From Aegilops tauschii subsp. strangulata (Eukaryota > Streptophyta > Magnoliopsida > Poales > Poaceae), in contig NC_053038.3 of assembly GCF_002575655.3 (NCBI RefSeq), forward strand, positions 205,952,730-206,016,729: a stretch of 64,000 nt of DNA. The letters run 5' to 3'. The translations under genes were made by a program, and so were the position numbers. The notes beneath the pieces were generated by a model. It ran no database searches, was not told the origin of the DNA, and saw only the letters and a program-made list of their open reading frames with translations. Below are positions 54,453-64,000 of the stretch, piece after piece. Position 1 is the stretch's first letter. Every line of letters starts with the position of its first letter.

Positions 54453-55462
54453 TGATGCGGAGCATCCCACGTGCATCCCCATGTACACTCCGACTACTCT
54501 CCAAGCCCCAAGGATACATATGACGATACGTCATTGGACACAAGGTGAACTCGCTCCTCTCTGAACCTTCACTTTATACATGTGAGACATGGCTACTACC
54601 TCCAACGTGTGTGCTATGCATGATCAGGTACTTAGAGGAAAGCCACGGAGCCACCACATCCAACGGACGAGCTAGCGAGGACGCCAAGTACAAGGACCAA
54701 GAGAAGGAGCTGCTCGGAAGCTTCAGCCACCGGACGACCGGACAACGCCGGACGTTCGACGCGTGTACACTCAGCCAGCCAGAAGGGCCAGCCGACGAAA
54801 GCTACAGCGGCCGGACGACGGGCAAGTACCGGACGTCCGACACACTCCAGGCCCCGGACGACCGAGCGCCACCGGACGACCGGTGCCACGGCGACAGAAC
54901 GGTATTTACGGAAGTCCGAAGTCTTCCGGACGTCCGGACCGTCCTGAGCCTCCGGACGTCCAACACCCACCAGACGTCTGACGCCTGTGTGCGCACAGAG
55001 ATTGGGCCCGAGGCCCATGTACCCCTTCTCCCCTCACTTACCCCTTCGTGGCTCTAGTAGACTATAAATAGACCCCCCCCTCATCCTTTCTAGGGTTAGC
55101 ATTGGTTTAGCTCATACTTGAGATAGAGCTTTGCTCATCCATACAGATCTACTCCACGAGAGAGACCGTGGCCCCTCTACGGAGAAGATCCACGTTGGAT
55201 TCAAGACCTCCTCACGGAGAAGACCCCCCTTCAAGACCTCCTCACGGAGAAGAATCGGTTACCCTTTGTATCGTCCCTTGTTGATTGTGGATCTTGTATC
55301 TCCTCTCGTGTTTCGAGGATCTAGCACATGTGTGACTATATCTTGTTGGTTTAGTGATTCTCTCATTATTTCCCTCATATTTCCCCTTGTGTTCTTCGTG
55401 TTCTTAGTTAGGATCCGCTCCTTTCGTGAAAGATCGGCCGTATAGGGTTCCACCCTACATCA
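54453..55462 (+). repeat. 3' LTR of the non-autonomous element
   Basis: 1,010 bp. TATA box at 55062-55070. CGGACGTCCG motifs are better preserved in places than in the 5' LTR. It ends ACATCA, followed by the target copy GTTCG. Confidence 0.95.
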
Positions 55463-55972
55463 GTTCGCCCACATGTCGCCATTGGAACACCCCTTCATGT
55501 GAACTGTCAGCCTCGGCGGCTGGTCGATCTCCAGCACCCTAGCGAATGCCTCGGGAAGGCGAAGGCGGCTACACGGCGGCTCACGCAACTGCAAGATGAA
55601 CTCCAGTGCTGTGTCTCCAACATGGCCGCTCGACGAGGCAGGAGGAGATGATGGCGGAGAAGGTGGCGTCGCGGGTGCTCCCCTTCCACGCCCACCTCTG
55701 CCTCGACCACCTCGCCGACCGCGGCCCCGTCCGACGCCTCCACCTTGAGCGCCTAGCTCTTCCTTAACCGCTGCGGCTCTCTGGTGGGAGGAAGATCTAG
55801 TCGCCTCCGCAGAAGAATGGCCGCGGCGGCGCCTCTCGGCATGGTGGTGGATGGAGAATGGAGAAGAAGAGAAGACACGAGAGGATGCCTCCCCTCCTCC
55901 TCCCGAACCCCTTTTTATAGCCAAACGAAGAAGCCTGAAGGCTGGCTCTACACCTCTGAAGAGCCCTTTCAA
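55463..55972 (-). pseudogene. Antisense B3-like ORF of the gypsy element, N-terminal part
   Basis: On the minus strand a TATA box (GGCTATAAAAAG, 55911-55922) precedes an ATG near 55839 (MPRGAAAA). The coding frame then shifts by about 55770 into the long frame with an Arg/Gly-rich stretch (GRGRRGGRGRGGRGRG), a Pro/Ser linker, and the first half of a B3-like domain (CSRLRLPEAFARVLEIDQPP, then GCSNGDMWAN). It runs into the nested LTR element at 55462; the second half is at 46750-47012. The unit lies between the lost pol and the 3' LTR, opposite in sense to the element. Extra antisense ORFs are known in Tat-lineage gypsy elements such as maize Grande. Confidence 0.6.
55911..55922 (-). promoter_or_regulatory. 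TATA box of the antisense B3-like unit
   Basis: GGCTATAAAAAG on the minus strand, about 70 bp upstream of the presumed ATG, with a CT/GA-rich leader between. Confidence 0.65.
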
Positions 55973-56254
55973 ATCCGGCTCATTAAAGCCGCTGGCAGAC
56001 GAGCGAGGTCGTTGACCGCCCTCCCCGCGTGAATCAAAGGCGCATGGGTATCAGCCATGGCGCGCCTTCCCATATCACACGCATCCGTCACCTACCCCAC
56101 GCCATGCATGCGGCGTACATGGCAAAAAAGGCGGGGAAGCGCAACTGGCGAAGGAGTTACCGCAGTTAAAACTCTGCCACGCGTGCCCGCGCACCGTTTT
56201 GGGCCTAGCCCAACAACGCTTTGCACTTATGTGTGGCCCAGGCCCGGGGGCTCC
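55973..56254 (+). other. Gypsy internal 3' region up to the polypurine tract
   Basis: Noncoding. It ends in GCCCAGGCCCGGGGGCTCC, whose G-run just before TGTCGG is the PPT type seen in wheat gypsy elements (from memory). Confidence 0.55.
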
Positions 56255-57407
56255 TGTCGGTGTACAAAAGTAGGGGCCTTTCTGTACCCCTTTACTTGTG
56301 CACGGGCAGTCGTAGCCACACCCGCGGCCCCGCTTGGTGGAGCAGAGGAAGCAAAGGTACAAAGCTGCCAAGGCAGTGCTCGAACCAGAAGCATGAAGAG
56401 CGAAGGGACAAGGTGGGCTTTCCCCGGCAAGACCCTTGCCGGGGCGGCCTACGTGGCCCCGGCAAGAGCCTTGTCGGGGCAACTTGCCCAATACCAGCAA
56501 GGCTGCCACCCTTGAGCCTGAGAGTTCTGACACCATCGACAACGTCGAGACCAAGACTCAGGGGCGCCTGTGTGGTGGCATGCAGATCTTTGTGAGGAAC
56601 AAAGGCCTGCGAGTCTAAATGGGAACCAGAAGACGAAGACCCCCGACAAGATCTTGCCGGGGACGACCATAGACCCTCGGCAAGACCCTTGCCGGGGACG
56701 CCTATGAGATCCCGGCAAGGCCCTTGCCGGGGGCGCCTGCGGGGCCGAGGCCAGGCCCGCACTTGCCAGAGTTTCGCTGCCCCACGCCCATTCCGAGTGG
56801 CGGCCAGCCCGCCAACTAGGCGAGCGCCTGCGTGGCAGCATGCAACTTCTAGGACAACTAGCCAAGCACCTGCGTGGTGGCATGCAGATCTTCGTGAAGA
56901 CCCTGCCACCGCACCAGCTCAGCAGCCAGCCAGCTAGCGTGGCGCTGCATGCCTCGTCGGCTTGGACACACGTCGAAGCAGGGCGAGGCGGCGACGGACG
57001 GGGCGAGCTTCTCCGCCGTCCCCGATAAAGCAAGAGGGCACGTCGGCAACACATTGAATGCGTTCGTCCTACGGTGCCAGGCGTAGACTTGTACACTGTA
57101 CATACTTTCCACCTCCTGTGTGCCACTGTGGCAACCCCTTTGACATATAAAAGGAGGCCTGAGGCGTACTGAGGAAGGATTCGGACTTTTTGGACTGGGC
57201 ATGCTCCGCAGCTAGTTCAAGAACTCAAGAACACTAAATATACACCAAAGTAGGACTAGGGTATTACGCATCGCTTGCAGCCCGAACCTGGGTAAAAATC
57301 CCCCCGTGTTAATCTTCTAGACCCGCTCTTTGTGCAGCCCCACGCCCCGCCAACCGTAGAAGGGACTCCCCGAGGGATCCCATATGTGTCGTTCCTGAGC
57401 CCCGACA
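56255..57407 (+). repeat. 3' LTR of the truncated gypsy element
   Basis: Starts TGTCGGTGTACAAAAG and ends GAGCCCCGACA (inverted TGTCGG/CCGACA ends), 1,153 bp. A + strand TATA (ATATAAAAGG, 57145-57154) confirms orientation. It is rich in GGCAAG/CTTGCC hairpins. It is inserted in the LTR of the next gypsy element. Confidence 0.85.
56422..56732. repeat. Five short hairpins of the CCCCGGCAAG/CTTGCCGGGG type
   Basis: Inverted repeats at 56422-56444, 56457-56479, 56641-56662, 56674-56697 and 56711-56731, each with 9-10 bp arms and a 2-6 base loop, in the U3 part of the LTR. Confidence 0.85.
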
Positions 57408-58307
57408 GAAGACGTCGTGCCTTAGCAATCGCTAAACCAACTTCCGAGCGGTTATTGACCATGCCGGAGCACGATCAACCTAACCACGACGGTCTATTTC
57501 CTGCGAGCAAATGAAGAACAAGCAAGAAACTGAAATTGCTATCTGGATATTGCGAATATAAGATGAAAGCTTTATTGATCTAGGTGGGGTTCCGTGACGT
57601 CTTGGTCTGGTCGTTGAACACAAACGAAGTACGCAAAGTTGCAGCTATGACAAACTTTAATCTAAACAAAACCCAAGGAAAAAGCTAGTACATTGATCTA
57701 CTTATATAGGAGCAAGGGGTGGTGGCCAAGGAGGTGGGAGGACGTCCCAAGGCAGCCTAAAACTAAATATAGGTCGTAAAGGCTCATGGGCCCAAGTGGA
57801 GGTGATGCAACACCTTTGGACTTGTAGTCTGACTCAGATTCTGCTTCAGCGTCAGACTGTTTCGTCAATATCTCAATGCTCTGCAGGAATTTGAAGGTGA
57901 ACCTAATTGGGTTGGAAATTGCATGAAATATACTTTCCAGCAAAAAAAGAATCACCCAATTCGGAGTCCGGATGAAAGAGAAATTGACATTTTGAGTCAG
58001 GTATGTTTGTGCAGTCCGAATCTGAGTGCAAAATGTGAGAGAGTTGGACTCTATCTTCTCTTGTGCTAAAAGTGATGTAAGAGAACTTATTGAACAACAC
58101 CTAAACGTCCCTTTCTCCCTTATCTTCATATGTGGATTATACAAATGTCCCATACACCTGCAATTAGACATGGCACAAAAGTCTGTGAAGTATTTTTGTT
58201 GTGGATGACACAAATAAATTATTGAACAGTTTGTGTTAGAAATCACCTCACAAATATGTGTGGATGCAATATTATTGGTCGTATCCAAGGTAGTCATGTT
58301 CTCATCC
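57408..58307 (-). repeat. 3' LTR (left copy) of the gag-only gypsy element
   Basis: Matches 60790-61659 with scattered substitutions and an extra stretch of about 28 bp near 57455-57490. Its left 88 bp are cut off by the preceding gypsy LTR. The pyrimidine run after it (58308-58320) is the minus-strand PPT. Confidence 0.85.
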
Positions 58308-58745
58308 TCCTCCCCTTCTTTAAAACAAAGTCGTCCTCAACGTTTCTTAATCTGAAATGTGGTTAACGAAAGAGACAAGGTTTATATATTGTATATGTAT
58401 ATGTCATCCATTTTTACTTCCCTCGGTTTTTGCACATATGACACATGTATACATGAGAAAATTTCATATTTCATAAAATATAAAGCCAAAATATTATCAC
58501 AAGAACTAGAAGGCATCAAAATATTGCAACTCAGTTTGCACATATAAGTTAAGCTCTTATTAGTATCAAAGATTGGCAATGTTCATCATTAAACCATCCC
58601 AACATTGGTGAATAAACTTTAATTGCTTCAAATGTACATGCTACAATATGCTTAAATAAGCAAACATGCAACAAGTCATTTGACAGAGAATCATCACCAA
58701 GATTAGAGGTCATATCAAAATGATTAAACATTGGCACACTTATTT

Positions 58746-59688
58746 TCAAGCGTATTTGATCCAAATCTGATATTTTTTTGATTCACATGGGTCTTTTGTA
58801 GTTAATTTAATGGGTGCACTCGACATTGTTGATATTTCACTTATTTGATCACATGGCAATGTCAAATCATCAACATAGTCCTCTAAAATAGGTGGTGTGA
58901 TCAAAGTAGTGGGTAGGTCATCACATGGTTCATTGAAATTGACAAGGCATACATCATACTCATGTGAAAGTGGAAGATCAGTACCTTTGTCGTTACCTTT
59001 TATGATCAACTCATATGATGTAGGCATTCTCGGTGGTGATGTGTCACATGGTGCAGGTGATGTAGTCCTCAAAACAATGGATGTGGTTGTCATAGTATGC
59101 CTAGTACTCGTGGGCAACACGTTATTTTATTTCTTGTTCAGCTTTGCAAGCAAGATGAAACAGTCAATAGGATAACACTCTTCATTAATTAGTATCTCTT
59201 GAATATCACGGTTTAATCCTCCCCAAAATCTATCCATAAACTATTCTTCACTTTCTTCTAAAAATGAGTGCACCAAAGTAGTTTGTAAATCATCATAATA
59301 TTTTGATATAGTGTCAGCGCCTTGTTTTAAATGTTATAATGTTTTTAATCATGCCACGAGTATAATAAACATCAACTATCTCTCATGACAAGTTTTTAAT
59401 CATCCCAAGTAGTAGGTATAAAATCAGGGTTTAACAGATAATATTCACTCCACCAAACTAAAGCAAAGCTACTGAAAGTACTAACCGAGCTTGAAATTTT
59501 CCTCACTCATCAAAATTATGGGAAGCAAATATAGCATTTATATCATACTCCTATTCAATATATAAATCAGGCCTAAAACGGCCATTAAAGGGTGGCATGG
59601 AAACATTAACCTGATTATGCGCATTCTGATGTCGTTGCTCCTCCTGTGACGGTTGTTGTATTTTCTTAGGTGGTGGCAAGTCTCCCAT
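58746..59688 (-). pseudogene. Gypsy gag remnant and following short ORF
   Basis: Minus-strand ATG at 59688 (MGDLPPPKKIQQ) opens a gag frame. Retrotrans_gag pieces are readable across stops and frameshifts: MPPFNGRFRPDLY, then a VWW/GVN region, a DVYYTRGMIK piece and a FWGGLNRDIQ-type piece. A more intact 124-codon frame follows (59120-58746) containing SHEYDVCLVNFNEPCDDLP and ILEDYVDDLTLPCDQ. The domain forms virus-like particles. No zinc knuckle, protease or RT follows before the PPT. Confidence 0.65.
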
Positions 59689-60126
59689 GATCGATGAAGC
59701 CCAAGAACTAACAACTCTAGAACCTGTTGTAATTAGTAGAAAACAAGAGACAAAATCTACGAATAATGTTCCTATAAACTACTAGGATGTGGTGGTAAAA
59801 CGCTCACAGTATAGCAAATATCAATGTCTTACAAGTTCTTACCATGCAGCAGGTGGTGACTAGCAACCAGCGGTGTCGAATAACTCCGAAGATTGAGTAA
59901 AGCGATTTCCAGGTGAACATGTGTATACACTGTGTAGAAATATATGGAGCTTGGAAGGCTTAAATATATGGTAGCAAAATATTAGCAATAGTCAATTTGG
60001 AGATGCAGTGTTGAATAAACGCTCAACGACGATACCGTGCTAGTCCTATGCTAGACCGTGCTAGCGACGCGAGCCTAGAACACTAACAAAATCACGACGC
60101 TGCACGTAAAGAAGGGGAGCACACTC

Positions 60127-60248
60127 TGACTCTCTTTTTTCACTTTTTTTACCTTTTTCCTTTTTCTCTCTTACTTTCTTTTTCTTTTACTTTTTTCTTT
60201 TCTCTCTTTTTTTCTCTGACTTTTTTTACTTTTTTGTTCTCAGTCTTT
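60127..60248 (-). repeat. 120-bp polypurine leader stretch (pyrimidines on +)
   Basis: Almost pure C/T on the + strand, made of irregular CTTTTTT/TCTCTC units, so A/G-rich in the element's own sense strand. It lies between the PBS and gag. Confidence 0.9.
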
Positions 60249-60690
60249 CCAAAACAAACTAGTTAAGATGCAGACCGGATCAAGTGAACATGCGAACGAC
60301 CTCAACTATGATTATGACAATGAACGATGGGTAAAACGTGTTGGAAATTGATGGATGGGATGGTGGACAACAGAAGTGATAATAATCCAGTGGCGCAACT
60401 ATGGTGGGGTGGTGGTATATGGCAGCGATGAAGGTGGTGCGGCGGCGGCGTGACAACTTGTGAACAGAACTCGAAACTCTAAGGGAACTAGACCTACGAC
60501 CAGCAACTCGACATGACTATGCAACCGTTAATTCAACTATGCAAGCAATGAAAATAAAATTGTAAAGGCTCAGACTGGCTTGGATAAGGATGAACATATC
60601 TAACTTTTTTGTGGCTTTTTCTTGGACAGTAGGTAAGAAATTAAATCAAATCTAGGGAAAACTGGAAATTCTCACCAAGCAACCTGAAAA

Positions 60691-60699
60691 CTGATACCA
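60691..60699 (-). other. Primer binding site of the gag-only gypsy element
   Basis: TGGTATCAG on the minus strand, two bases inside the LTR end (TATCA) at 60702. It fixes the element's orientation and the LTR boundary. Confidence 0.75.
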
Positions 60700-60701
60700 C
60701 T

Positions 60702-61659
60702 TGATAGAGGCGAAGGTGTCCTGATGTTTCCATGAGATAGCTATCATTTTCTGTGGGAGTTGACTTTGACGATCCGACTACGAACGTGCGAAGATGTTGC
60801 GCCTTAGCAATCGCTAAACCCAACTTCTGAGGGGTTATTGACCACGTGGGGTCTATTTCCTGCGAGCAAACGAACAACAAGCAAGAAACTAAAATTGCAA
60901 TCTATATATTGTGAATATAAGATGAAAGCTTTATTGATCAAGGTGGGGTTCTGTGACATCTTAGTCTGGTCGTTGAACACAAACGAAGTACACAAAGTTG
61001 CAGCTATGGCGAACTTTAATCTAAACTAAACCCAGGGAAAAAGCAACTAGATGGATCTACTTATATAGGAGCAAGGGGTGGTGGCCAAGGAGGTGGGAGG
61101 ACGTCCCAAGGCAGCCTAAAACAAAATCTAGGTCGTACAAGGCTCATGGGCACAAGTGGAGGTGATGCAACACCTTTGGACTTGTAGTTGGACTCGGATT
61201 CTGCTACAATGTCAGATTGTTTTGTCAATATCTCAATGCTCTGTACAAATTCTAAAGAGAATCAAATTGGGTTGGAAAGTGCAAGAAATCTACTTTCCAA
61301 CAAAAAAAGAATCACCCAATTCAGAGTCCGGATGAAAGAAGAATTGGTGTTTTAAGTTAGGAATGTCTGTGCAGTCCGAATCTGAGTGCAAAACGTGAGA
61401 GACTTGGACTCTATCTTTTCTTGTGCTCAAAGTGACGTGAGAGAACTTCTTGAACAGCATCCCTTTATACCTTATCTTCATATGTGGATTGTACAAATGT
61501 CCCATACACCTGCAATTAGTCATGGCACAAAAGTCTGTGAAGTATTTTTGTTCTGGATAACATAAATAAATTATTGAATAGTTTGCGTTAGAAATCACCT
61601 CACAAATATGTGTGTATGCAATATTATTGGTCGTATCCAAGGTAGTCAAGTCCTCATCA
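60702..61659 (-). repeat. Central LTR of the gag-only gypsy element
   Basis: On + it runs TGATAGAGG...CTCATCA, 958 bp. Its left edge abuts the PBS and its right edge the PPT-type CCTCCCCTTC (61661-61670), so it acts as 5' LTR for the left unit and 3' LTR for the right unit. Confidence 0.8.
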
Positions 61660-62052
61660 TCCTCCCCTTCTTGAAAATAAAGCCGTCCTTGGCGTTGCTT
61701 AATCTGAAATGTGGTTAACAAAAGAGACAAGGTGTACATGTTGTATATGTATATGTCATCCATTTTTACTTCCCTCAGTTTTTGCACATATGACACATGT
61801 ATACATGATTAACTTTCATATTTCATTAAAGATAAAGCCAAAATATTATCACAAGAAGTAGAAGGCATCAAAATATTGCAACTCAGTTTGCACATATAAG
61901 TGAAGCTCTTATTAGTATCGAAAGATTGACAATGTTCATCATTAAACCATCCCAACATTGGTGAATAAACTTTAATTGCTTCAAACGTACATGCTACAAT
62001 AAGTGTGTATGCAATATTATTGTTTGTATCCAAGGTAGTCATCTCCTCATCA
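61660..62052 (-). repeat. Second internal remnant and third LTR fragment
   Basis: 61660-61998 repeats the internal DNA found at 58308-58645. At 61999 it jumps to a 54-bp LTR piece (GTGTGTATGCAATATTATTG...CTCATCA), which matches 61608-61659. The right unit thus lost most of its inside and its LTR. Confidence 0.8.
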
Positions 62053-64000
62053 TGAGTGAGGTAAGGGCCGCCATGGTCCTCATCTTGTCCTGCCTAAGCT
62101 GACGAGCAAGCCATTCATCTCGGATATTATTCTTGAATGCTGCGATGGCCTCGGCATCTGAGCATTCTATGGTCCAGTTCTTTTTAGTAAGGAACCGGTT
62201 ACATAATTTCTGAGCTGACTCGCCGGGTTGCTGAATGACGCGGCTGAGGTCGTCGGTGTCCGGAGGTCGGACGTAAGTGCCATGGAAATTTTCCCTAAGG
62301 TGTCCTCGAGTGCTTCCCAGCTCCCGATGGAGTGAGGAGGCAGACTACTCAGCCAATGCCTTGCCGGCCCCTTTAAGTTGAGCAACAAATACTTGATAGC
62401 ATGGAGGTCATCTCCATTGGCCATATGTATATGTCGGAGGAAATCCTCGATTATACAGCTGGACCAGTCATGCCATCATACGATTCTATATTAATGGGTT
62501 TAAACTCGTCCAGGAAATGATGTTCCATTAACCTGTCTGTAAAACAGACCGGGTGAGCGGGGCCTCGGGTTCGAGCAGTGTCGCGCCGGACATTGGGAGA
62601 AATGCATGTTTAGGCTTGGTCTCGAGCTCGGCCATTCCTGTCTAGCCAGGCCTCATAGCCATTGAGTCCCACGGGTTCGCGTCTTCTTGATCCATAAATG
62701 GACCGAGGCGGCGCCCGGTTTGCCCCTATCTCACGTCGAACGTCGTGAGGATCAAAGTAATTAATAGGGTCCATGCCATGATGGTGTGGCGCTGGTTGGG
62801 TGTGGAAACTGTCCCGCACTGGCCTGTCGCGCCCTCTAGGGGCCGGTCGGGTTGATCCGCCCACCCACGCGTTAAAGGCATGTCATCAGTTAGTTCTTCA
62901 TCAAACTGAGGCAGCAAATGCCTGCGCGGATAAGATTTAGGTGCACTACAACATCGGTCCTCCAGATCTTGCTCAGCCGAGAGTATTTAGACTCACTTGT
63001 CATTCAGTGCATCTTCATTGGCTGTTGCTGCTTCCGTTTCATGCTTCGGGCGATGGCGACAAGGCGCCACCAGAAGCTTTCTTTCTTGAAGGGCTATTCA
63101 GGGACTATATAGTCCTCAGTGCCAAGGCTCTCGTCTTCCTCAGATTCAGGTTGGTAGTTATTGTTAGCCCCTTCAAAGAGGTCATCGGGGACAAGGTTCT
63201 CGGGGATTCCTTTAGGGCTATTGTGTCGCTCTGGGGAGGCTTCAAGATCCTCTCCTGAATCGTCATCCTCGTTGGCTGTCGCGCCGCCGTTTTGTGCAGT
63301 GGCATTGTTCCCACTGGAGTCCCCGTTGGTGCCCCGACGCGCCTACGCTGATGTCTGGATGGGTTTCTGGGAGTGTCAACCATGTATATATACATCGTAA
63401 GTGGATGTTGCAGTCCACTTGCCGGTGTTTACAAATGGCGGAGTGTTTTCTATAGGGCCGTCGACATCTTCATCCATGTCAGTGGCCTCGTCATAGTCTA
63501 GCATGTTGGTTAAATCATCAACCATGGTGACTAGGTGGGTGGTAGGTGGGACGTAAATTTCCTGATCGTCGGCTTTAAATCCGATCTTGTCATAAACTGA
63601 GGTCTGACCGTCCGAAATCGACATGCTCTGGATACGGCCAAGCATCTTCTGTAGCTGAGACAATTACTCTGGGTCCATGGCCTGGCTGTAGGCAGGGCTA
63701 ACTCGAAGTACACCCAGGGTATAGCCTGAGATATCTTCGGCATGGTGAGGATCCGACGTTGACTCCGGATCCGGCAGAGAAGTCGGTTCTAAGTCTGATG
63801 CAATGCCCGAAACAGGAGTTGGACTGGCGTTAGGGCTTGATGTCAAGATGAGATCGCCCGGGGCTGACGTGTTTGGTTCCTCCGGCGGTGACCGGGAGCC
63901 CGATCCAATATCATGGAAGGAGATCGGTTCCGGAGTCGAGCCTCCGAATTCTGATAGGCCCTCAATCTGAATGGCCATTGATGTGGACCATCCTACGGTC
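62053..64000 (-). mobile_element. Ty3/gypsy element, gag region (third gypsy), continuing off the window
   Basis: Minus-strand gag-polyprotein sequence from the window edge down to the insertion point of the gag-only element at 62053. LTRs and pol are not in the window. It is the oldest layer at this end. Confidence 0.75.
62060..63978 (-). pseudogene. Gypsy gag-polyprotein N-terminal region
   Basis: Starts at ATG 63978 (MAIQIEGLSEFGG), acidic/Ser-Pro-rich, with TAA at 63664-63666. It continues in the same frame (LSQLQKMLGRIQSMSI, DEATDMDEDVDGP), then shifts near 63390 and again later. The gag core is readable at 62060-62560: HIHMANGDDLHAIKYLLLNL, GPARHWLSSLPPHSIGSWEA, and, after a frameshift near 62300, QQPGESAQKLCNRF and RDEWLARQLRQDKMRTM. 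This is the Retrotrans_gag domain of plant gypsy elements. Cut at the end of the domain by the next insertion. Several stops and shifts make it non-functional. Confidence 0.75.

Larger units (their letters stand above)
47013..55462 (+). mobile_element. Complete non-autonomous LTR retrotransposon with unrecognised ORFs
   Basis: LTRs 47013-48026 and 54453-55462 (TGATGCGGAGCATCCC...CCTACATCA), perfect target duplication GTTCG (47008-47012 and 55463-55467), a PBS-like TTGGTACCATGAGCC after the 5' LTR, and a PPT (AAGGGGAGGAGA) before the 3' LTR. By eye the LTRs differ at about 45 of 1,000 positions, largely transitions, so it is older than the Angela-like copy. The 6.4-kb inside has four sizeable frames but no protease, RT or integrase that I can identify. 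It must depend on another element for movement. Confidence 0.92.
45650..57407 (+). mobile_element. Ty3/gypsy retrotransposon, right part, with antisense ORF and nested LTR element
   Basis: It keeps a 3' LTR (56255-57407), a PPT-like GGCCCGGGGGCTCC just before it, and internal noncoding DNA on both sides of the nested element 47013-55462. The left part shares the CCCCGGCAA...TTGCCGGGG hairpin motif (45852-45876) with the LTR. 5' LTR, gag and pol are missing. The left joint with the truncated copia at about 45.61-45.65 kb has no target duplication and looks like a deletion. Right flank GAAGA (57408-57412) is the expected target copy in another element's LTR. Confidence 0.65.
57408..62052 (-). 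mobile_element. Gag-only Ty3/gypsy element in tandem LTR-internal-LTR-internal-LTR form
   Basis: Two LTR copies (57408-58307, lacking its first 88 bp because the other gypsy landed in it, and 60702-61659) share orientation. Both are followed on their right by the same PPT-type CTCCCCTTCTT and about 340 bp of the same internal DNA. A third, 54-bp LTR piece ends at 62052. A minus-strand PBS (60691-60699) and gag prove the orientation. No pol is present. Right flank TGAGT (62053-62057) is the expected target copy, inside gag of a third gypsy element. Confidence 0.8.

Noticed and set aside
59110..59690. A complete functional gag in the gag-only gypsy element
   Set aside because: The domain is readable only across many stops and frameshifts.
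1..64000. CRISPR arrays, operons, ribosome binding sites, tRNA or rRNA genes
   Set aside because: The window is plant nuclear DNA; none of these patterns is present, and the only tRNA-like sequence is the SINE head.

Overview
This is nuclear DNA of a large-genome grass, most likely a Triticeae species (wheat, Aegilops or barley type). The evidence is an Angela/BARE-1-like copia element with characteristic LTR ends, a Sirevirus-type copia element with an extra 3' ORF, Stowaway, Harbinger-like and hAT MITEs, cereal LINEs, and almost no unique sequence. The only convincing host gene is a TVP38/TMEM64 (VTT/SNARE-associated Golgi) membrane-protein gene on the + strand. Its exon 1 (22403-22716) and exon 2 (39285-39750) are separated by a 16.6 kb intron filled with transposons. 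Splice phase and protein sequence match exactly across the gap, giving a 259-residue product.

Layout. 1-20678: the 3' part of a Sirevirus-like Ty1/copia element (gag, damaged pol, internal TATA and 5'-UTR-like segment, an intact 1,248-codon third ORF, several polypurine tracts, 3' LTR). A complete, young but coding-dead Angela/BARE-like copia element (6342-14873, TSD ATGAC) sits in the apparent intron upstream of the third ORF. 20679-21195: a gypsy RNase H scrap and unassigned DNA. 21196-22207: a Harbinger-like element just upstream of the host gene. 22403-39750: the host gene. Its intron holds a decayed LINE (about 23.1-32.4 kb, itself carrying a TIR element, a Harbinger-like element and a TAGGGGTGGGCA-type MITE), a tRNA-derived SINE with 14 bp TSDs, an LTR-plus-gag fragment, a 5'-truncated LINE on the - strand, a hAT MITE and a Stowaway MITE.

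40145-45649: a copia element truncated within integrase. Its 5' LTR is split by a third Harbinger-like element carrying a broken Myb/SANT-type ORF. About 45650-57407: the right part of a Ty3/gypsy element. Between its missing pol and its 3' LTR lies an antisense, TATA-equipped ORF that looks B3-domain-like. That ORF is interrupted, exactly in frame, by a complete 8.45 kb non-autonomous LTR element (47013-55462, TSD GTTCG) whose own ORFs match no enzyme I recognise. 57408-62052: a second, gag-only gypsy element on the - strand in an LTR-internal-LTR-internal-LTR tandem arrangement. 62053-64000: gag of a third gypsy element (- strand).

Nearly all element genes carry stops or frameshifts. A recurring theme is transposons that carry extra gene-like units with their own TATA boxes: the Sirevirus third ORF, the antisense B3-like unit, and the different ORFs inside related Harbinger-like ends. 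No rRNA, tRNA, CRISPR or bacterial features were seen. Family assignments are from memory and reading by eye; no database was searched.
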